Below are positions 36,461 to 48,365 of a DNA stretch of 64,000 nucleotides, piece by piece. The notes under the pieces were generated by a model that was given only the letters and a program-made list of their open reading frames with translations, was not told where the DNA came from and searched no databases. Every line of letters begins with the position of its first letter. Position 1 is the first letter of the stretch. This stretch comes from Sphagnum compactum. Lineage: Eukaryota; Bryophyta; Sphagnopsida; Sphagnales. The position numbers and the translations under genes are program-made. The DNA lies in contig OZ234501.1 of the NCBI GenBank assembly GCA_965153455.1, forward strand, positions 7,502,001-7,566,000, read 5' to 3'.

Positions 36461-37179
36461 GCACCCAAAAGTCTCATGTCATGTCCACTTCATGATTTTA
36501 GCATTCTCACTATTGTTTCCAACCTTTGATACCAAATCTTTCAAACATTCATGATAATTGTGCATTTTACAAAGGTCAATCCTTTCTTTTGCATGTTCAC
36601 ATTGAGATGATGTTTTATTTGTAATTGGTTCATAGTAGATTGCAAAACACTATCAATATTCACTTTTTGTTGATTTAGGATCACACACCAAAAGAAAGAA
36701 AAATTATCAAATTATTTGGTTTCCATGTTATAATTAGAAGTTATTCTTTATAATTAGAGGTTCTATAAATAGAAAGGTTTTAAAAATTTGTTGTCCCAAA
36801 CAAAAAATGTCAAATGGAGTAAGAATTCCAATAAAACATGCATAATGTCTTATTGTGTGATATATTCACATATTTCATTGTTCCAATGTAGATTGTTTTT
36901 CCACGTGTTTCAAATAAGATAGCGAACATCCTCTTGATTATTTTCAATTCCTTTGATTTGATATGGCATGACTTTTGCACAATGCTCAATCAAGGAACTC
37001 ACATTGGGTCAACTTTTCAAGCTAGCTTTAGATTTGAAACAATACTTAAATGTCAAATTGTAGTCCACAAAGAAACCCGGAACATTACCTACAACCATAG
37101 AGACAACTAGTGCTATAATTGGTAGAGATCATCAAATGGTTATGATTCCGATTTGAATTGGCAAAAAAATTCATTGAAA
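36461..37179. other. Intergenic or degraded element DNA
   Basis: No gene identified. May hold further degraded gag-like sequence of the following retroelement, but I cannot show it. Confidence 0.35.
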
Positions 37180-38875
37180 ACGTTTTGTTTAATGGAGGTT
37201 TTGGTATCAACATCATGACTAATGAATTAAAACTTAAATTGAATTTACTATTAGCAAAACCTAAGCCATATCATCTAAGGATGGCAAATCAAACAACCAC
37301 TAAGTTATTAGGTTTGATCAAGAATTTTTAAATTGCCATTAATGGGACACCCTACATATTCACATTTACAATCATGAACAACTTGTTAGATGCAAGTTAT
37401 TCTATGTTATTGGGAAAGCCATGATTGAGATTTGCCAAAATCTCACATGAATAAGATACAAAAATATGGTAACCATTAAGGGAAATAGGATGGGACAATG
37501 AGAATAATGGTTGCAACAAAAAAATCCAACAACAATGTCAAATGATTGAAAGATGTCAAGTGTTATGATCTCATGTAATGATATCATGAAGGCATTACTC
37601 ATGATGATGTCATTTTTACTACTAAGCTAAATTTGTTCTCCATTGGAACCATTACACTCCCCAATCGATTATTAGAAAAACTATCACAACTACAAGAAAT
37701 TGTTCCAAACTCAAAGTGGGCTATCCCACCACTTTGCTTAAAGGACGAAGAGAAACCAACAAAGGTGGCCATAAGAGATGATGTGTTATACCAAGAGTTG
37801 AATGAGATTTTAGATGTTCAATATCCTAAGAATTTTAATAGGCATATTGAAGGAACTATTGAGATGGATGAAACATTGACACAAATCCATGTTCAAACTT
37901 CAAAAATTGCAAGATGTACTTTACCTAAGGAAGCACAAATATGAAAATAAACATGAGGACAAAATATAATCCTCAATTTTTGAGGATTGTGATTTGGAGG
38001 AATTTTTGGCTACACAAGTTGAAAATTTACTCTAGGAATTCAAGGATGTTTTTGCTTGGAACTACAAAGATTTGAAGGGAATCCTTGTATAACTACTCCC
38101 ACATATAACTCAACATCAGATCGAGCTAAATACTACAATTTCACTGATTCATCAAGCCTAGAGCAAGATGAATTCAAACTATGCAACAATTTTCAAACAT
38201 GATTTGGACAATATTCATTAATCTATAAAAGTTGCAACATGGTTGTCTCTAAATGTTGTTGAGCCCAAGAAGAATGGCAAACTAAGGATTTGCATTGACC
38301 TTAGGAAGCTCAATGCAATCAGAAAAAAAGATCCTTACCCTTTTACCTTTTAAGAAAGAAGTTCTAGATGTAGTTGTAAGACATGAGGCTTATTCTTTTC
38401 TAGATGGTTTCTAAGGATATCACCAGATCATGATTGTCCCTAAAGACTTGGTACAAGACAACATTCATAAAAATTGGGGAACATTTGAATGAATAGTCAC
38501 ACCATTTGGTTTGAAAAATCCTCCACCAACCAACCAATGTGTTGTCAACAAGGCATTTAAGGAATATCTTGATATTTTCATGAAATTGTATTTGGATGTG
38601 CCTTCACTTCTAGAGTGACATGCAAAGCCACTTTGCAAAACTTAGACTTTGTTTAATATGCAGGGAATTTGGCATTAATCTCAATCTAGATAAATGTGTT
38701 TGCCTAGTGTACTCTGGCAAGATACTAGGATTCACTGTCTCCAATGAGGGCAAACTACCAGATCCTAAAAAGATCCAGGAAATTGTGAAAGTGCCAGATC
38801 CAAAAACACCACAGCAGATACAGGTTTATACATCAATACTTTGTTGCCAAAGTTTACTTAGTTTTTTCTAATTCA
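37180..38875 (+). pseudogene. Ty3/gypsy-type LTR retrotransposon pol remnant (protease and reverse transcriptase)
   Basis: Read over several frames, an aspartic-protease-like segment (AINGTPYIFTFTIMNN near 37,335, then SYSMLLGKP) is followed by MFSIGTITLPNR (37,633) and a linker. Next come reverse transcriptase blocks: EPKKNGKLRICIDLRKLNA (38,261), FLDGF-GYHQIMIVPKD (38,397), VTPFGLKNPPP, LYLDVPS (38,588, where the active enzyme has YxDD) and GKILGFTVSNEGKLPDPKKI (38,716). Loss of the second catalytic Asp plus stops and frameshifts show it is dead. RNase H and integrase are not seen after 38,880 and no flanking LTRs were identified. Confidence 0.85.
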
Positions 38876-41073
38876 CAAGAAGTTGTGCAGTCTGCTACAC
38901 AATTTAGCTTTTCACAATCTAGATATGTTAATGCCAGATGATCCTTTTGTATGTCAGAGATTAATGACCTTTGATGGTTGCCAACATACCTCAAAAGTTA
39001 CATATAACTGGCATTACGCAGCTTAAAAATTTAATGAGCCCTAGCAGAAGGCTATGGTTGGGCTCCCAATTTTGATAAGCTGCCTGAACAGCCATCAATC
39101 ACCCAAATGCATCATTACCAGTCTTCAGGATCTATGTTGCTGTCACCAAATTTGAATTTCTATGACCAGTGAAAATCACCACAAAAACAAAATCTGCAGC
39201 ACTTAAGTGGGTAACAGGCTACCAGAACAAACAGTCTTTGATCCAGACAGACTTTGGGTATCTTTCTTTCCTGAAATGATGAAGAAATAACAGCAATGGT
39301 GTGAGAATGGTGGATCAACCATACCATAAACAACTTGAGGGGTGAAATATATTTTGCAAGGTGCCATTCATTTGTCCTCTATTTAACTTTACACCCAGCT
39401 GCAGCAAACAGCATCCACCTCTCAATGACCAGTACTGTAATGTCATATTCTAATCTGACCTACAACCTACACCGTCAAGATCTCATAAGCTAGTACTTCG
39501 TGAAAGCCTGTCCAAATAATGTGTGGAAACATGTATCACTTACAAATTGCCAGTCTCTTTCATGATGAGGTGATAGTTGTCTGATAATGGAGGGTCTGGA
39601 CATCTGAACTGCATTCTTTTCTATCCACTTTTACATCACATATCTCCAAGTGATACAACTGCTACAACCAAATTCCTGGTGCCACCCTATCTTGCAACAC
39701 AATTTAGAAACATCAAAAACAGTAAAAGAGCAGATTGCACTCATACTTGAATCAAGGTGGATGGTAATTTATGGTGGTCACTCCCATCTGGTGCAGTTTC
39801 AAACAAACAGAATGAAGTGAATACTTTGCATTTGTAACCAAGAATACAATGTCTAATGGACCACAACAGAAGACACTTCACAATGTGGGTCTATATCATT
39901 TTCCCCTCGCATGATAGTTCCCTGTCCCTCACAAAGGAAATCAGACAAGGAGATGTACTAGTACACTTCTTATCTTATTGTCTTTGGCTAATAAGGAGAA
40001 ATATTTCATGAAAGCACTGAACTTACAGGACTTGATACCTGGCTGTTTTTCAATAGCAGGGGAGGGTGTGTAGTGCTCCTTGTCATGATTCGCAGCAGTC
40101 CAAGCACTACAAAAGCATGAATTGTGCTGTTGTCTTGCATAAGTTGCAGCAAAGAGTTCAGTACAATTTGAGCATCCGCATCTCCCTTGAGCTTCCACCC
40201 CTGTAATGCAATGTAGTGAATTCCGACATTGCCCTCCCAGTATTCCAACTACAGTAATGGCAGAATCAATCATGAAGCCACAGGGTATTGGCTTCAGATG
40301 ATCCTGAGCATTGTCTACGGGAGAGAGAGGAATCCAGAGTACTCGAATATGCACACTGTTTCTCAAACTGCTTGGGTTGTCATGATGGACTGGATGCCAG
40401 ATCCTGTGCCTCATATTCTGTTCCTTTGACAAGATCTGAAGAGATTCAGGTACGAAACTTTCTCTTCAGATTTTGCTTTCACCATGTTTCAACTGTACAC
40501 AAACAGCAAACTGTTACATAACTCACATTTGACATTTGGATCCTGAGAAACCATTACAAGCCAAAATCTAGAGCATAGCTGCTTGCATTCAACCAGTTGC
40601 AGCTGGCAGTGAACTCACCACCTGAAAACTTTGACACACTGCCCATTGAACCCTCTTCTAATTCGGTTAACTGGTATTGCTCCAGATTATAGATCTAGCA
40701 TGCACTTAGCTCAGGAATTTCAGCCCAAACCTCAGGGTGGCAATGAGCCTAAACCACCCCACTAAATGGCTTGAAGCTAAGTCAGAAATAACAATACCAC
40801 ATGTTGCTTTGTAAGCAGGAAACAGAAATCCAATTGATAGACCAAAGTAGATGTGCCAGTGGCAGTGGGTTTTCATCTCTCCTTGAGAGTCAAAGTAGGG
40901 TCTCTGTGATGGTTAGCCAATGGTCAAGCCATTAACATCCTCTTATTCTATCTGTAAGCATATTCTACATATCTGGCAAAAGCACCTTACAACAGTAGAA
41001 CACCAAAAGGTCAGAATATGGAAAGGTAAGAAATTTCTACAGATTATCCATATTGAAAGTGATAGTCCCATGC
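38876..41073. other. Moderately GC intergenic region between retroelement remnant and BTPC 3' end
   Basis: The minus strand holds a 158-codon ATG frame at 39,941-40,414 (MRHRIWHPVHHDN onward) in a patch of raised GC. It has splice-like junctions (CTGTAG|TTGG near 40,251 and CAG|GTATC near 40,030). I recognise no domain, and the overlapping frames look equally plausible, so I do not call a gene. It could hold downstream exons of a BTPC transcript or an unknown gene. Confidence 0.3.
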
Positions 41074-41079
41074 TTTATT
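41074..41079 (-). terminator. Candidate poly(A) signal AATAAA for BTPC
   Basis: On the minus strand AATAAA lies about 430 nt after the BTPC stop codon in an AT-rich context, a plausible distance for a plant 3' UTR. Motif match only. Confidence 0.35.
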
Positions 41080-41506
41080 AACTGTGAATGTTCATATCAC
41101 CTTTGAGCTTTCACCTGTACAATGATACCTCAACAGTTGCAACCAAAATAATCATGCAACAGGAGGTTTTCCCACATTGTTTATGCAAGGATTAGCTCTC
41201 ACACAAGAGAATAGACATACAAACCTCAAACTGTCATCAAAGAAGCAGTTTTTATGGATTAAGGAATAGATCTACTATTTTCTGCTTCCTGTGTGAGTAG
41301 CAGATCCTTAAGCACTACAGTCAACAACATTTTGTCAAGCCACTGCTGTTGCTATTGCACTTGTTCCTTCACCCCAATGTAACCACAGATACCAACAACA
41401 AGCTCTCATAAGACCACTAAGAATTATACTATTTGTCTGACACAACTGTATAACATGTGTACTCAGAACTTCAAGAACCTTGTCAGCTGAGGTTACAAAG
41501 ATAGAA

Positions 41507-44500
41507 TTAGCCTGTGTTGCGCATGCCAGCTGCAATCCCATTGATGGTGATAAGAAGTGCGTCACGGAGCTTGGGGTTTGAAGCATCCTGTCGCAGTCGG
41601 CGAAGGATCTCCACTTGAAGCATGTTGATAGGATCAAGGTAGGCAAGACGACTCTCAATCAATCGTCTCAGGGTCTTGTTGTTCTCTGAGAGCTTCTGGT
41701 GGCCACTGACATCCAGGACAGTTCGCTGAGTTGTATAGAAGGCTTCACGCAGCTCATTGCCCAGCTGCTGTCGGCTCGGTGATACCAGTACTTCATCATA
41801 GTGCTTGGCAATGGGAATGTCAGCCTTGGCAAGGACCATCTCTATCAAATCAATTGTCGACTGAAAGAATGGCCATTCTCTATACATAGCCTGCAGTTCT
41901 TCCTCATGTCCTCGAGAAAATGCAGCTTCAAGGCCAGCACCAACTCCTAACCAAGCAGGCAACACAAAGCGAGTCTGGGTCCAGGCAAAGATCCAAGGGA
42001 TGGCACGCAGCTGGGATACCCCACCTGCTTTCTTACGGCGAGTTGGTCGACTGCCAATGTTGAGGTTTCCAAGCTCTGCTTCAGGTGTTGCCTCATGGAA
42101 GTACTCCAGAAATTGGTTGTTCTGGAAAACAATGCTGCGGTAGTGCTTGCAGCTGGTATCAGAAATTTCTTCCATCACATTGCGCCAGCTTTCAGACCGG
42201 GGAGGATCAGGTGGGTGAAGTGTTGCAAGCAGCACAGCAGTGGTGTAAATCTCCAGCTGCCGCACAGCTGTTTGAGAGAGCCCAAACTTGGCTTGTATCA
42301 TTTCTCCCTGCTCTGTGACACGCAGAGTGCCCATCACAGACCCCGGGGGTTGAGACTGGATAGCCAAGTACATAGGTCCACCTCCCCGACCAACACTGCC
42401 ACCTCGGCCATGGAACAGTGTAACTTTGATGCCAAACTCCTTGCAAGCAGCTACCACATCTTCCTGAGCTTTGTAGAGCTCCCAAGCTGCTGTGAATCTC
42501 CCTGCATCCTTGCCTGAGTCTGAGTAACCCAGCATGACTTCTTGGTGTGCTTGATGGTTCCTGATGAGATGCTCACGGTACCAATCAATTTTGAGCAGCT
42601 TGCGAATCACAGTACCTGCACCCCTCAAGTCTTTCACAGTCTCAAACAATGGCACCACCCGCAGTGTCTCACCAGGGCAAGTTATGCCAAGCTCCCCACC
42701 TACAACTAGGCGGGCTTCTTTCTGCAGCAGCTCTACTGCCAAAACATCACTTGCCTCAGCAGCCATGGAGATGACATAGGCACCAAGGGAATTTGTGCCA
42801 AGCTCAGCACTCACACGGAAAGTATTCAGCACCTCGCGCACATCAGGCTTCACTTCTATGGTAGGCGGCACAAGAGGCCTTCTGCCCTTGAGCTCAGTGG
42901 TGAGGAACTTGAGTTTCTTCTCCTCATCCCACTGACTGTAGCTTCCAATCTCAAGCCATTGCGTGATTGAATCCAATGTGTCTGTGTGTCTGTCAGCCTC
43001 CTGACGAATATCAAGCTTCATCAGGGTCATGCCAAAAGTTGCCACACGGCGGATCAAATCAGTGAGCCGCCCATCTGCAAGTATCTCAGAGCTGCAAGCT
43101 TCCATAGATTCATGACAAAGCAAGAGTGGCTCCATGAGCTGTTCACCTGTTTCATAGTAGTCATTAGGGTCATAATCACACGGGGTACCTTCAAGCATCT
43201 GCTCTGTCCTCCGTTGTGTGTTCACAAGCTTTTGTCTGACATGACCAAGCACAACTCTGTAAGGGGCAATATCAGGACGACCAATCATGCTTGGATTCAA
43301 AAGCTTATCCATGCTTGACTTGTTGAGGTTTGATTCTAAAAGAGTCTTCTTTTTGGTTGCAGCCCCAGAGTGTGTTGGGGTTGTCGGAGTCGTTACTACT
43401 GGTTGTGAGGTATCTGCCATGTCTTTCAGGTTGAATCCAGCTGCACCACCATGCTCAGCTTTGACAGCAGTTGGGGAGCCTTCCTTGGAGTGCACTGCTG
43501 AGCTTGGGGCTGTGTTCAAATGTGATGGCACCTTAAATGTGGATAGCATATCAATGTCATCTTTCACCGGAAGCTCCATGATTGGCATTTCAGAATCCCC
43601 ATCAGCACCTGTCATTGGCATGTCTGCCCCAACTGGGAGATGTGCCGGCAAGGCTGGGCCATGGTACTCAGAGTGCTCTCTTTTCTCCCTTGGCTTCCAG
43701 CTAATATGGTGATGTTCTTCATGATCATGCTCTTTTGAAATGATGCTGTATGCATAGTCAGCCAGTTTTTGGCTGCAAGTCATCATCGAAAGCTCGAATC
43801 GCAGACCATCAATCTCTCGCAGATAGAGATCAGCAGCTATCCACCTTGCCAAGAAGGCAACATCTCTTGTGACCTTGGCAGTAACATTGGGGTTGCCATC
43901 CCTGTCTCCACCCATCCAAGACCCAAACTTGATAGGTGTGCTTGTGAGAGGTAGTGGCCTCCCTGTGTGTCTCTTCAGGGCATTGCTCACTCGGCGCAAG
44001 TACTGAGGAACAGCCTTCCATAGAGTTTGTTCCACAATATGAAGTCCTCCACGAGCCTCATCAACAGGTGTTGGCTTCCGTCGTCGAATCTCATCTGTCT
44101 GCCAGAGTGAGATGATCTCCCTCACCAGGTCTTCAATCAACTGCTCCTTGTCTTCTTGTGACAAGTCTGTTCTGTCATTCCTCTCCAGCAGATGAGCAAT
44201 GCGCAAATGCTTGTACTGCAAAGTGCGGCGGTTGATCTGAGTTGGATGTGCAGTAAGCACGATCTCCACCTCCTGCTCACAAACAGCATTGTACACCTCA
44301 TCCTGAGAGTAGCCACTCTGAATGAGCCTGTTAAACACATCATCACAGGACTTGGACACATGGCCTGGTAACTTTGTCCTGCGCACTCTGTGGTGTGTCT
44401 CTGCAATCCCCATCAGATTCAGATAATGGCTGAAAGCACGGGCAAGAGGAACAGCCTCTTCCAAATCCATGCTGGAGAGCTCCCTCTCTAGCTGCTTGGA

Positions 44501-44707
44501 AAGCCATTCAGCTGCATCTGTTATTCCAGCCATTCGCATGTTGCAGGCACTCTGCGCCAAGAGGCGCACTTTGTCTACTTTATCAGTAAAATGCTGCCCA
44601 ACCTCTCGCTGCAGGCAGTCATTGAGCAAGTTCCCAAGCAGATGGCAATCATCATCAAATGCCTGGAATGAAATCTCTTCAGCGATGTCATCCACAGTGT
44701 CTGTCAT
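41507..44707 (-). CDS. PPC4: Bacterial-type phosphoenolpyruvate carboxylase (PPC4/BTPC), apparently intronless, 1,066 aa
   Basis: Catalyses irreversible carboxylation of PEP to oxaloacetate. In plants the bacterial-type isoform joins plant-type PEPC in class-2 hetero-octamers (family knowledge). The start is the ATG at 44,707 (MTDTVDDIAEEISF), matching the plant PPC4 N-terminus; a longer frame would need a TTG. Catalytic motifs are present: VLTAHPTQ with His154, GSWMGGDRDGNPN (262-274), GYSDSGKDAGR (727-737), FHGRGGSVGRGGGP (765-778) and C-terminal GMRNTG. The RNTG tail and the lack of the N-terminal phosphorylation Ser are BTPC marks. Residues about 325-480 form the low-complexity insert typical of BTPC, here with a His-rich HDHEEHHH and Pro/Thr-rich DTSQPVVTTPTTPTH. 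The frame is unbroken for 3.2 kb, although the Arabidopsis gene has many introns. Intact and presumably functional. Confidence 0.96.
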   Translation of the reverse strand: MTDTVDDIAEEISFQAFDDDCHLLGNLLNDCLQREVGQHFTDKVDKVRLLAQSACNMRMAGITDAAEWLSKQLERELSSMDLEEAVPLARAFSHYLNLMGIAETHHRVRRTKLPGHVSKSCDDVFNRLIQSGYSQDEVYNAVCEQEVEIVLTAHPTQINRRTLQYKHLRIAHLLERNDRTDLSQEDKEQLIEDLVREIISLWQTDEIRRRKPTPVDEARGGLHIVEQTLWKAVPQYLRRVSNALKRHTGRPLPLTSTPIKFGSWMGGDRDGNPNVTAKVTRDVAFLARWIAADLYLREIDGLRFELSMMTCSQKLADYAYSIISKEHDHEEHHHISWKPREKREHSEYHGPALPAHLPVGADMPMTGADGDSEMPIMELPVKDDIDMLSTFKVPSHLNTAPSSAVHSKEGSPTAVKAEHGGAAGFNLKDMADTSQPVVTTPTTPTHSGAATKKKTLLESNLNKSSMDKLLNPSMIGRPDIAPYRVVLGHVRQKLVNTQRRTEQMLEGTPCDYDPNDYYETGEQLMEPLLLCHESMEACSSEILADGRLTDLIRRVATFGMTLMKLDIRQEADRHTDTLDSITQWLEIGSYSQWDEEKKLKFLTTELKGRRPLVPPTIEVKPDVREVLNTFRVSAELGTNSLGAYVISMAAEASDVLAVELLQKEARLVVGGELGITCPGETLRVVPLFETVKDLRGAGTVIRKLLKIDWYREHLIRNHQAHQEVMLGYSDSGKDAGRFTAAWELYKAQEDVVAACKEFGIKVTLFHGRGGSVGRGGGPMYLAIQSQPPGSVMGTLRVTEQGEMIQAKFGLSQTAVRQLEIYTTAVLLATLHPPDPPRSESWRNVMEEISDTSCKHYRSIVFQNNQFLEYFHEATPEAELGNLNIGSRPTRRKKAGGVSQLRAIPWIFAWTQTRFVLPAWLGVGAGLEAAFSRGHEEELQAMYREWPFFQSTIDLIEMVLAKADIPIAKHYDEVLVSPSRQQLGNELREAFYTTQRTVLDVSGHQKLSENNKTLRRLIESRLAYLDPINMLQVEILRRLRQDASNPKLRDALLITINGIAAGMRNTG

Positions 44708-45850
44708 CTCTACTCTTTCCTTTCTCTTCAAAGAACTTCTTCAGCGTGGCTACCAACCAACGAACCCTTGAGCTGGAGAATCCCCCCAGGTTCAATCCAC
44801 GTAACAGCAGTATTTGATTTGTCGCCTGCCTTGAAGAAGCTCCACGTTAATGGACTCTGTGTTTTCAGAGCACACCTCCTCCCGTGACCAAGAGAACAAC
44901 CATTTCTGTTCTGTTCACGGCTTCTCCCACACAAAAACTGCATTCAAAGACCCGACTCTTCAGCAGACGTTACATACGCAAATCATTCACATCATCAACA
45001 CACGTCTTTGCTTCTCTACACCGAAATCCACAAACAAATGCACGACAAACCTAGGAAACAGTACATGAAGCGGCGGAGCTGTAGGTTGTTCCGCATCCGT
45101 TGCTCCGTCTCCTCAAACACTTCAACAACGGCTGATGAATCTCTAGATCCGCATATTATCCATAAGCAAGCGACACAACCAAAACAACATCCCTATCTTT
45201 GACGATTAGAACAATGATCACAAATGCAACAGGACCCGAGTTCCGCAGACGTCGCAGAACCTAAGAAAACGCCAGCTAATTCACGAATAAAAATAGTAGC
45301 TACGAAGCGGTACGCAAAACAGTCCTGAAGAAAACGGCAACAACATTGGCGGAACAAAAGAAAAGAAATGAAAGAAACAAGAGCCTATTGTTGTTTTGTT
45401 GACGAAAAATATGAAGAATCGAAAACATTCTGTCGTTTTGCTTTGTTTTGCTTACCACAGAAACCAAAACATAAACAACAAAGAAACTCGACAAGAAACA
45501 AAAGCAGCTGTTGTTTTTTTTTGGTTTGTTTACCGTGAAAAAAAGGAAAACAGTTCTCGACTTCCGCAAACAAAAAGAAAACCACAGAATTGGCGGGCGC
45601 GATTTTTGTTACTGGTTCACGGGTTCGCCGTCTTTCACGCCTCCAATTGCAACGAATCGAAGCAGCAATCCATCCCGAAAGCGTCGCTTGCTCTGCCTTT
45701 CGTTCCGTTTCCTGTCCTCTCGTCTCTCTTCTGTGTCTGAGCGGCTGCGAGAAGACAGAAGAGGCAGACGGAGAGACAGAAGAGAGAGAGATGGAGGGCA
45801 GGGCATCTTTTGCGCATCTTTTGGTTATTCTCCATCGTGTATGCTAAAAA
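44708..45850 (-). promoter_or_regulatory. BTPC 5' leader and presumed promoter
   Basis: Immediately upstream of the start the minus strand is purine-rich (GAGAAAGGAAAGAGTAGAG). A GC-richer, CT/GA-rich patch at 45,590-45,800 is a likely transcription start region (inference from composition); no TATA box is convincing. Several acceptor-like sites exist, so a leader intron is possible but unproven. Confidence 0.4.
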
Positions 45851-45949
45851 CGAAAAGATAGGCTTGCTTCTTTTACATTCGTCACGTCCTTTCTTCGTCA
45901 TGGGCACATCGTACAATGTCGAGACTCTACGAAAAAAATATGCCCAAGC

Positions 45950-46660
45950 ATTAACTGTTCACGAAAAAGACTGTATCCCTCTTTTACTTCCATGAGTTAT
46001 CTTTCTCGGTTATAGAACCGCGCAAAAAAGGTTTCTTTCCTGTTTCTCTCCTTTATCTTTTTTCTTCTGTCCTGTCGATCGATTTCTTTCGCTTTTTTGC
46101 TTGTGCCAATTTAAAGAATTTCAGATTAACTTGGAAATTATTTTCACCACAAGATATTTATTATTGTTAGAGTAGGTATTTAATAATGTAATGGTAAAAT
46201 AAATGGGTATTTTTGTCTCAACTTTTGATTTCGCAAAGTTAACCTTTTTTTCTTCTCTTTTTTTCTGGTTTGCTGACTGTTCCCGAAAAAGATGGCACCC
46301 CTCTTTTACTTCTATGAGTTATCTTTTACCGTCATTAAACATCGCGCAAAATAGTGTCTTCCTCTTCTTTTTTCTTTTTTTGCCTGTCATCGATTTCTTT
46401 AGCTTGTTGCCTTTTGCGAATTTAAGATTTTCAGATTAACTTGGGAATTCTTTTCACCGCCGATATTGCCAGAGTAACTATGCAATAGGCTAAGTAATCA
46501 TTAAATAAATCGGTATTTTTCTCAATTTTTGATTTAGCAAAAAATAACTTTTTTTTTGGCTGACTGTTCACAAGAAAGATGACATCCATCTTTTACTTCC
46601 ATGAGTTATCTTTCTCTGGCATAGGACATCGCACAAAAAAGGGTCCTTGCCTTCGGTTAT
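45950..46660. repeat. Three tandem copies of a roughly 300-bp unit upstream of BTPC
   Basis: The block CTCTTTTACTTCCATGAGTT plus ATCTTTCTC and GCGCAAAAAA recurs at about 45,978, 46,300 and 46,587. The first two copies also share ATCGATTTCTTT..CTT near 46,078/46,384 and TTTCAGATTAACTTGG near 46,120/46,427. Spacing is 320 and 287 bp. It lies 1.2-1.9 kb upstream of the BTPC start and could be promoter-distal repeat DNA. Confidence 0.8.
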
Positions 46661-48365
46661 CAATTCATAACATTTTTCAATATTTTGTGGGCATCGTGAT
46701 AACATATATTGAAATAAGAAATGCTGCTCTCCTGGAGCAGTGCTGTTTTTTATTCAATTTTATGAACTTGCTTAGTTAACAAGCATTAGGTTTTAGGCAG
46801 TAAATGATGATGACTAGAACCCACCCATCTCATAAGTTTTCAAAATGCTATTTTAAATGCTACCAAACCAACATCTGGGTCGAAATGTGACCCAAAAAAT
46901 TTTAATTTTTTTTCCTGAGATTTGGCGAATTCTTTACCCAAAAACAGGGAATATGCAATAAAAATGTTTTTAATTAATGTGATGGAAAACTTTGTACCAA
47001 AAATTGGCTGGTTTGAAGATAACTCCATGCTCAATAACTGCAGGGGTAAGCTTAACCTAGACCTTGGGCTACCGCCAGTATTCACATTGCCATAGTACCT
47101 AGCCTAGTTTACCTAGCAGCAAGGTGCCAAATAATTTATTTTATTTTGTCATCTACCATCAATAGTAAAAATAATAGTATCTTACAATTTAACATTATAT
47201 TAAATAATGAAGCTAGTGTGCTTGAAATTTTCTTTCAGATTTTCCACATGGTAGGCAAGCATATTTCAAAAAAATTGGCAATTCCAAAAGAAAATTCATT
47301 AGTGGCCTAACCAGGCTAGGTACTACAGTAGATGACATGAAATCTTTGAGCCCAAAACAAAGGTGGGTTGACATAATAGACAAATTATAATTTGTTGCAT
47401 TTGGTTGGTTTTTGGTAAAGATTGAAAAGCAATCTAGCACAAAGGACAAGGGTGGACATAATAGACAAGTTAGAAATTAAATAAATAAATAAGTAAAGAA
47501 AAAACACCCAGCAAGGGAACAAGAGAAGAAAAAAGAAAGGACCCAAGTCCAAACAAAAGACCACACCTGAAAGCACAAAATGCACAATAGAAATTGTTGC
47601 ATTTTGTTGTTGGCTTTTGGCCAAGATTGTGAAAGCACTCTCGCATGGTGCTTCACAAGTTCCGGCCCCCAAAACTCAGGCCCGCCCCAGTAACTCAACT
47701 TGAATTCCTAGGGAGTTGAACTTATGAAGCACCTCACTAGGATGCTTTACTTAGCTTAAAACATGAGGTGCATCCCCACCCCAAGACAAAGACTCGCTCA
47801 AGGGAGGACGACAAATGTAACAGCCCTGCCAGCCTGATAAAGAGAATTTCACACTTTTTCTGCAACAGAAGAAAAAAGGTGTAAAATACACTAGGTCAAT
47901 GCAATGATGTTTGCCATAGTTTTTTTACTAAAGCTACATTCATACATAGTCCAGGAGAGTCATTGATAATGCCAATGTAAATTAACACCATTCACAATAC
48001 ACTGACCTGCTGAAATAAGTAGCCTGGTTGGTGACATGGCACACTATTAACCACACTACTTTGAGTGGTTGTGTCTGGTAATAAACTATATTTGCCTTCT
48101 TCAAAATCTTTGGAATTTTTTAGATTCTCGATTACTCTATCAATTATTGCAAATTATCATTGCCAAAACACACAACAAATAAATTGCCAATTTGCAACAC
48201 CCCACCTAGTCCCTCCCTCAAAAACACATTGCAATTGCATGTGCCCTCTCCCTACTCCCCATGCTTTACAAACATACAAATGTAGGGAACCTCTATCCTC
48301 CCTCCCATAAGCACCACACAAGTTCAAAGTCTACACGTAGTCTACAATGCGTGCATTGCACGTGG
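46661..48365. other. Intergenic DNA with a partial tandem duplication near 47.36-47.65 kb
   Basis: GACATAATAGACAA occurs at 47,370 and 47,454, and TTGTTGCATTTNGTTG..GGCAAAGATTG-like sequence at 47,391 and 47,595, which suggests old duplications of about 85-205 bp. No gene recognised. Confidence 0.5.

Noticed and set aside
35469-37115. Complete CACTA element ending at CAACTAGTG near 35,807 or 37,113
   Set aside because: The candidate right ends share only CACTA with the left end and the flanking trinucleotides do not match.
39941-40414. 158-codon minus-strand ORF as a gene
   Set aside because: No recognisable domain, competing open frames in the same patch and no unambiguous splice partners; kept only as a note.
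44708-44731. Eight extra N-terminal codons on BTPC (KRKERVE)
   Set aside because: The upstream codon at 44,729-44,731 is TTG on the minus strand, not ATG, and the conserved family start MTDT lies at 44,707.
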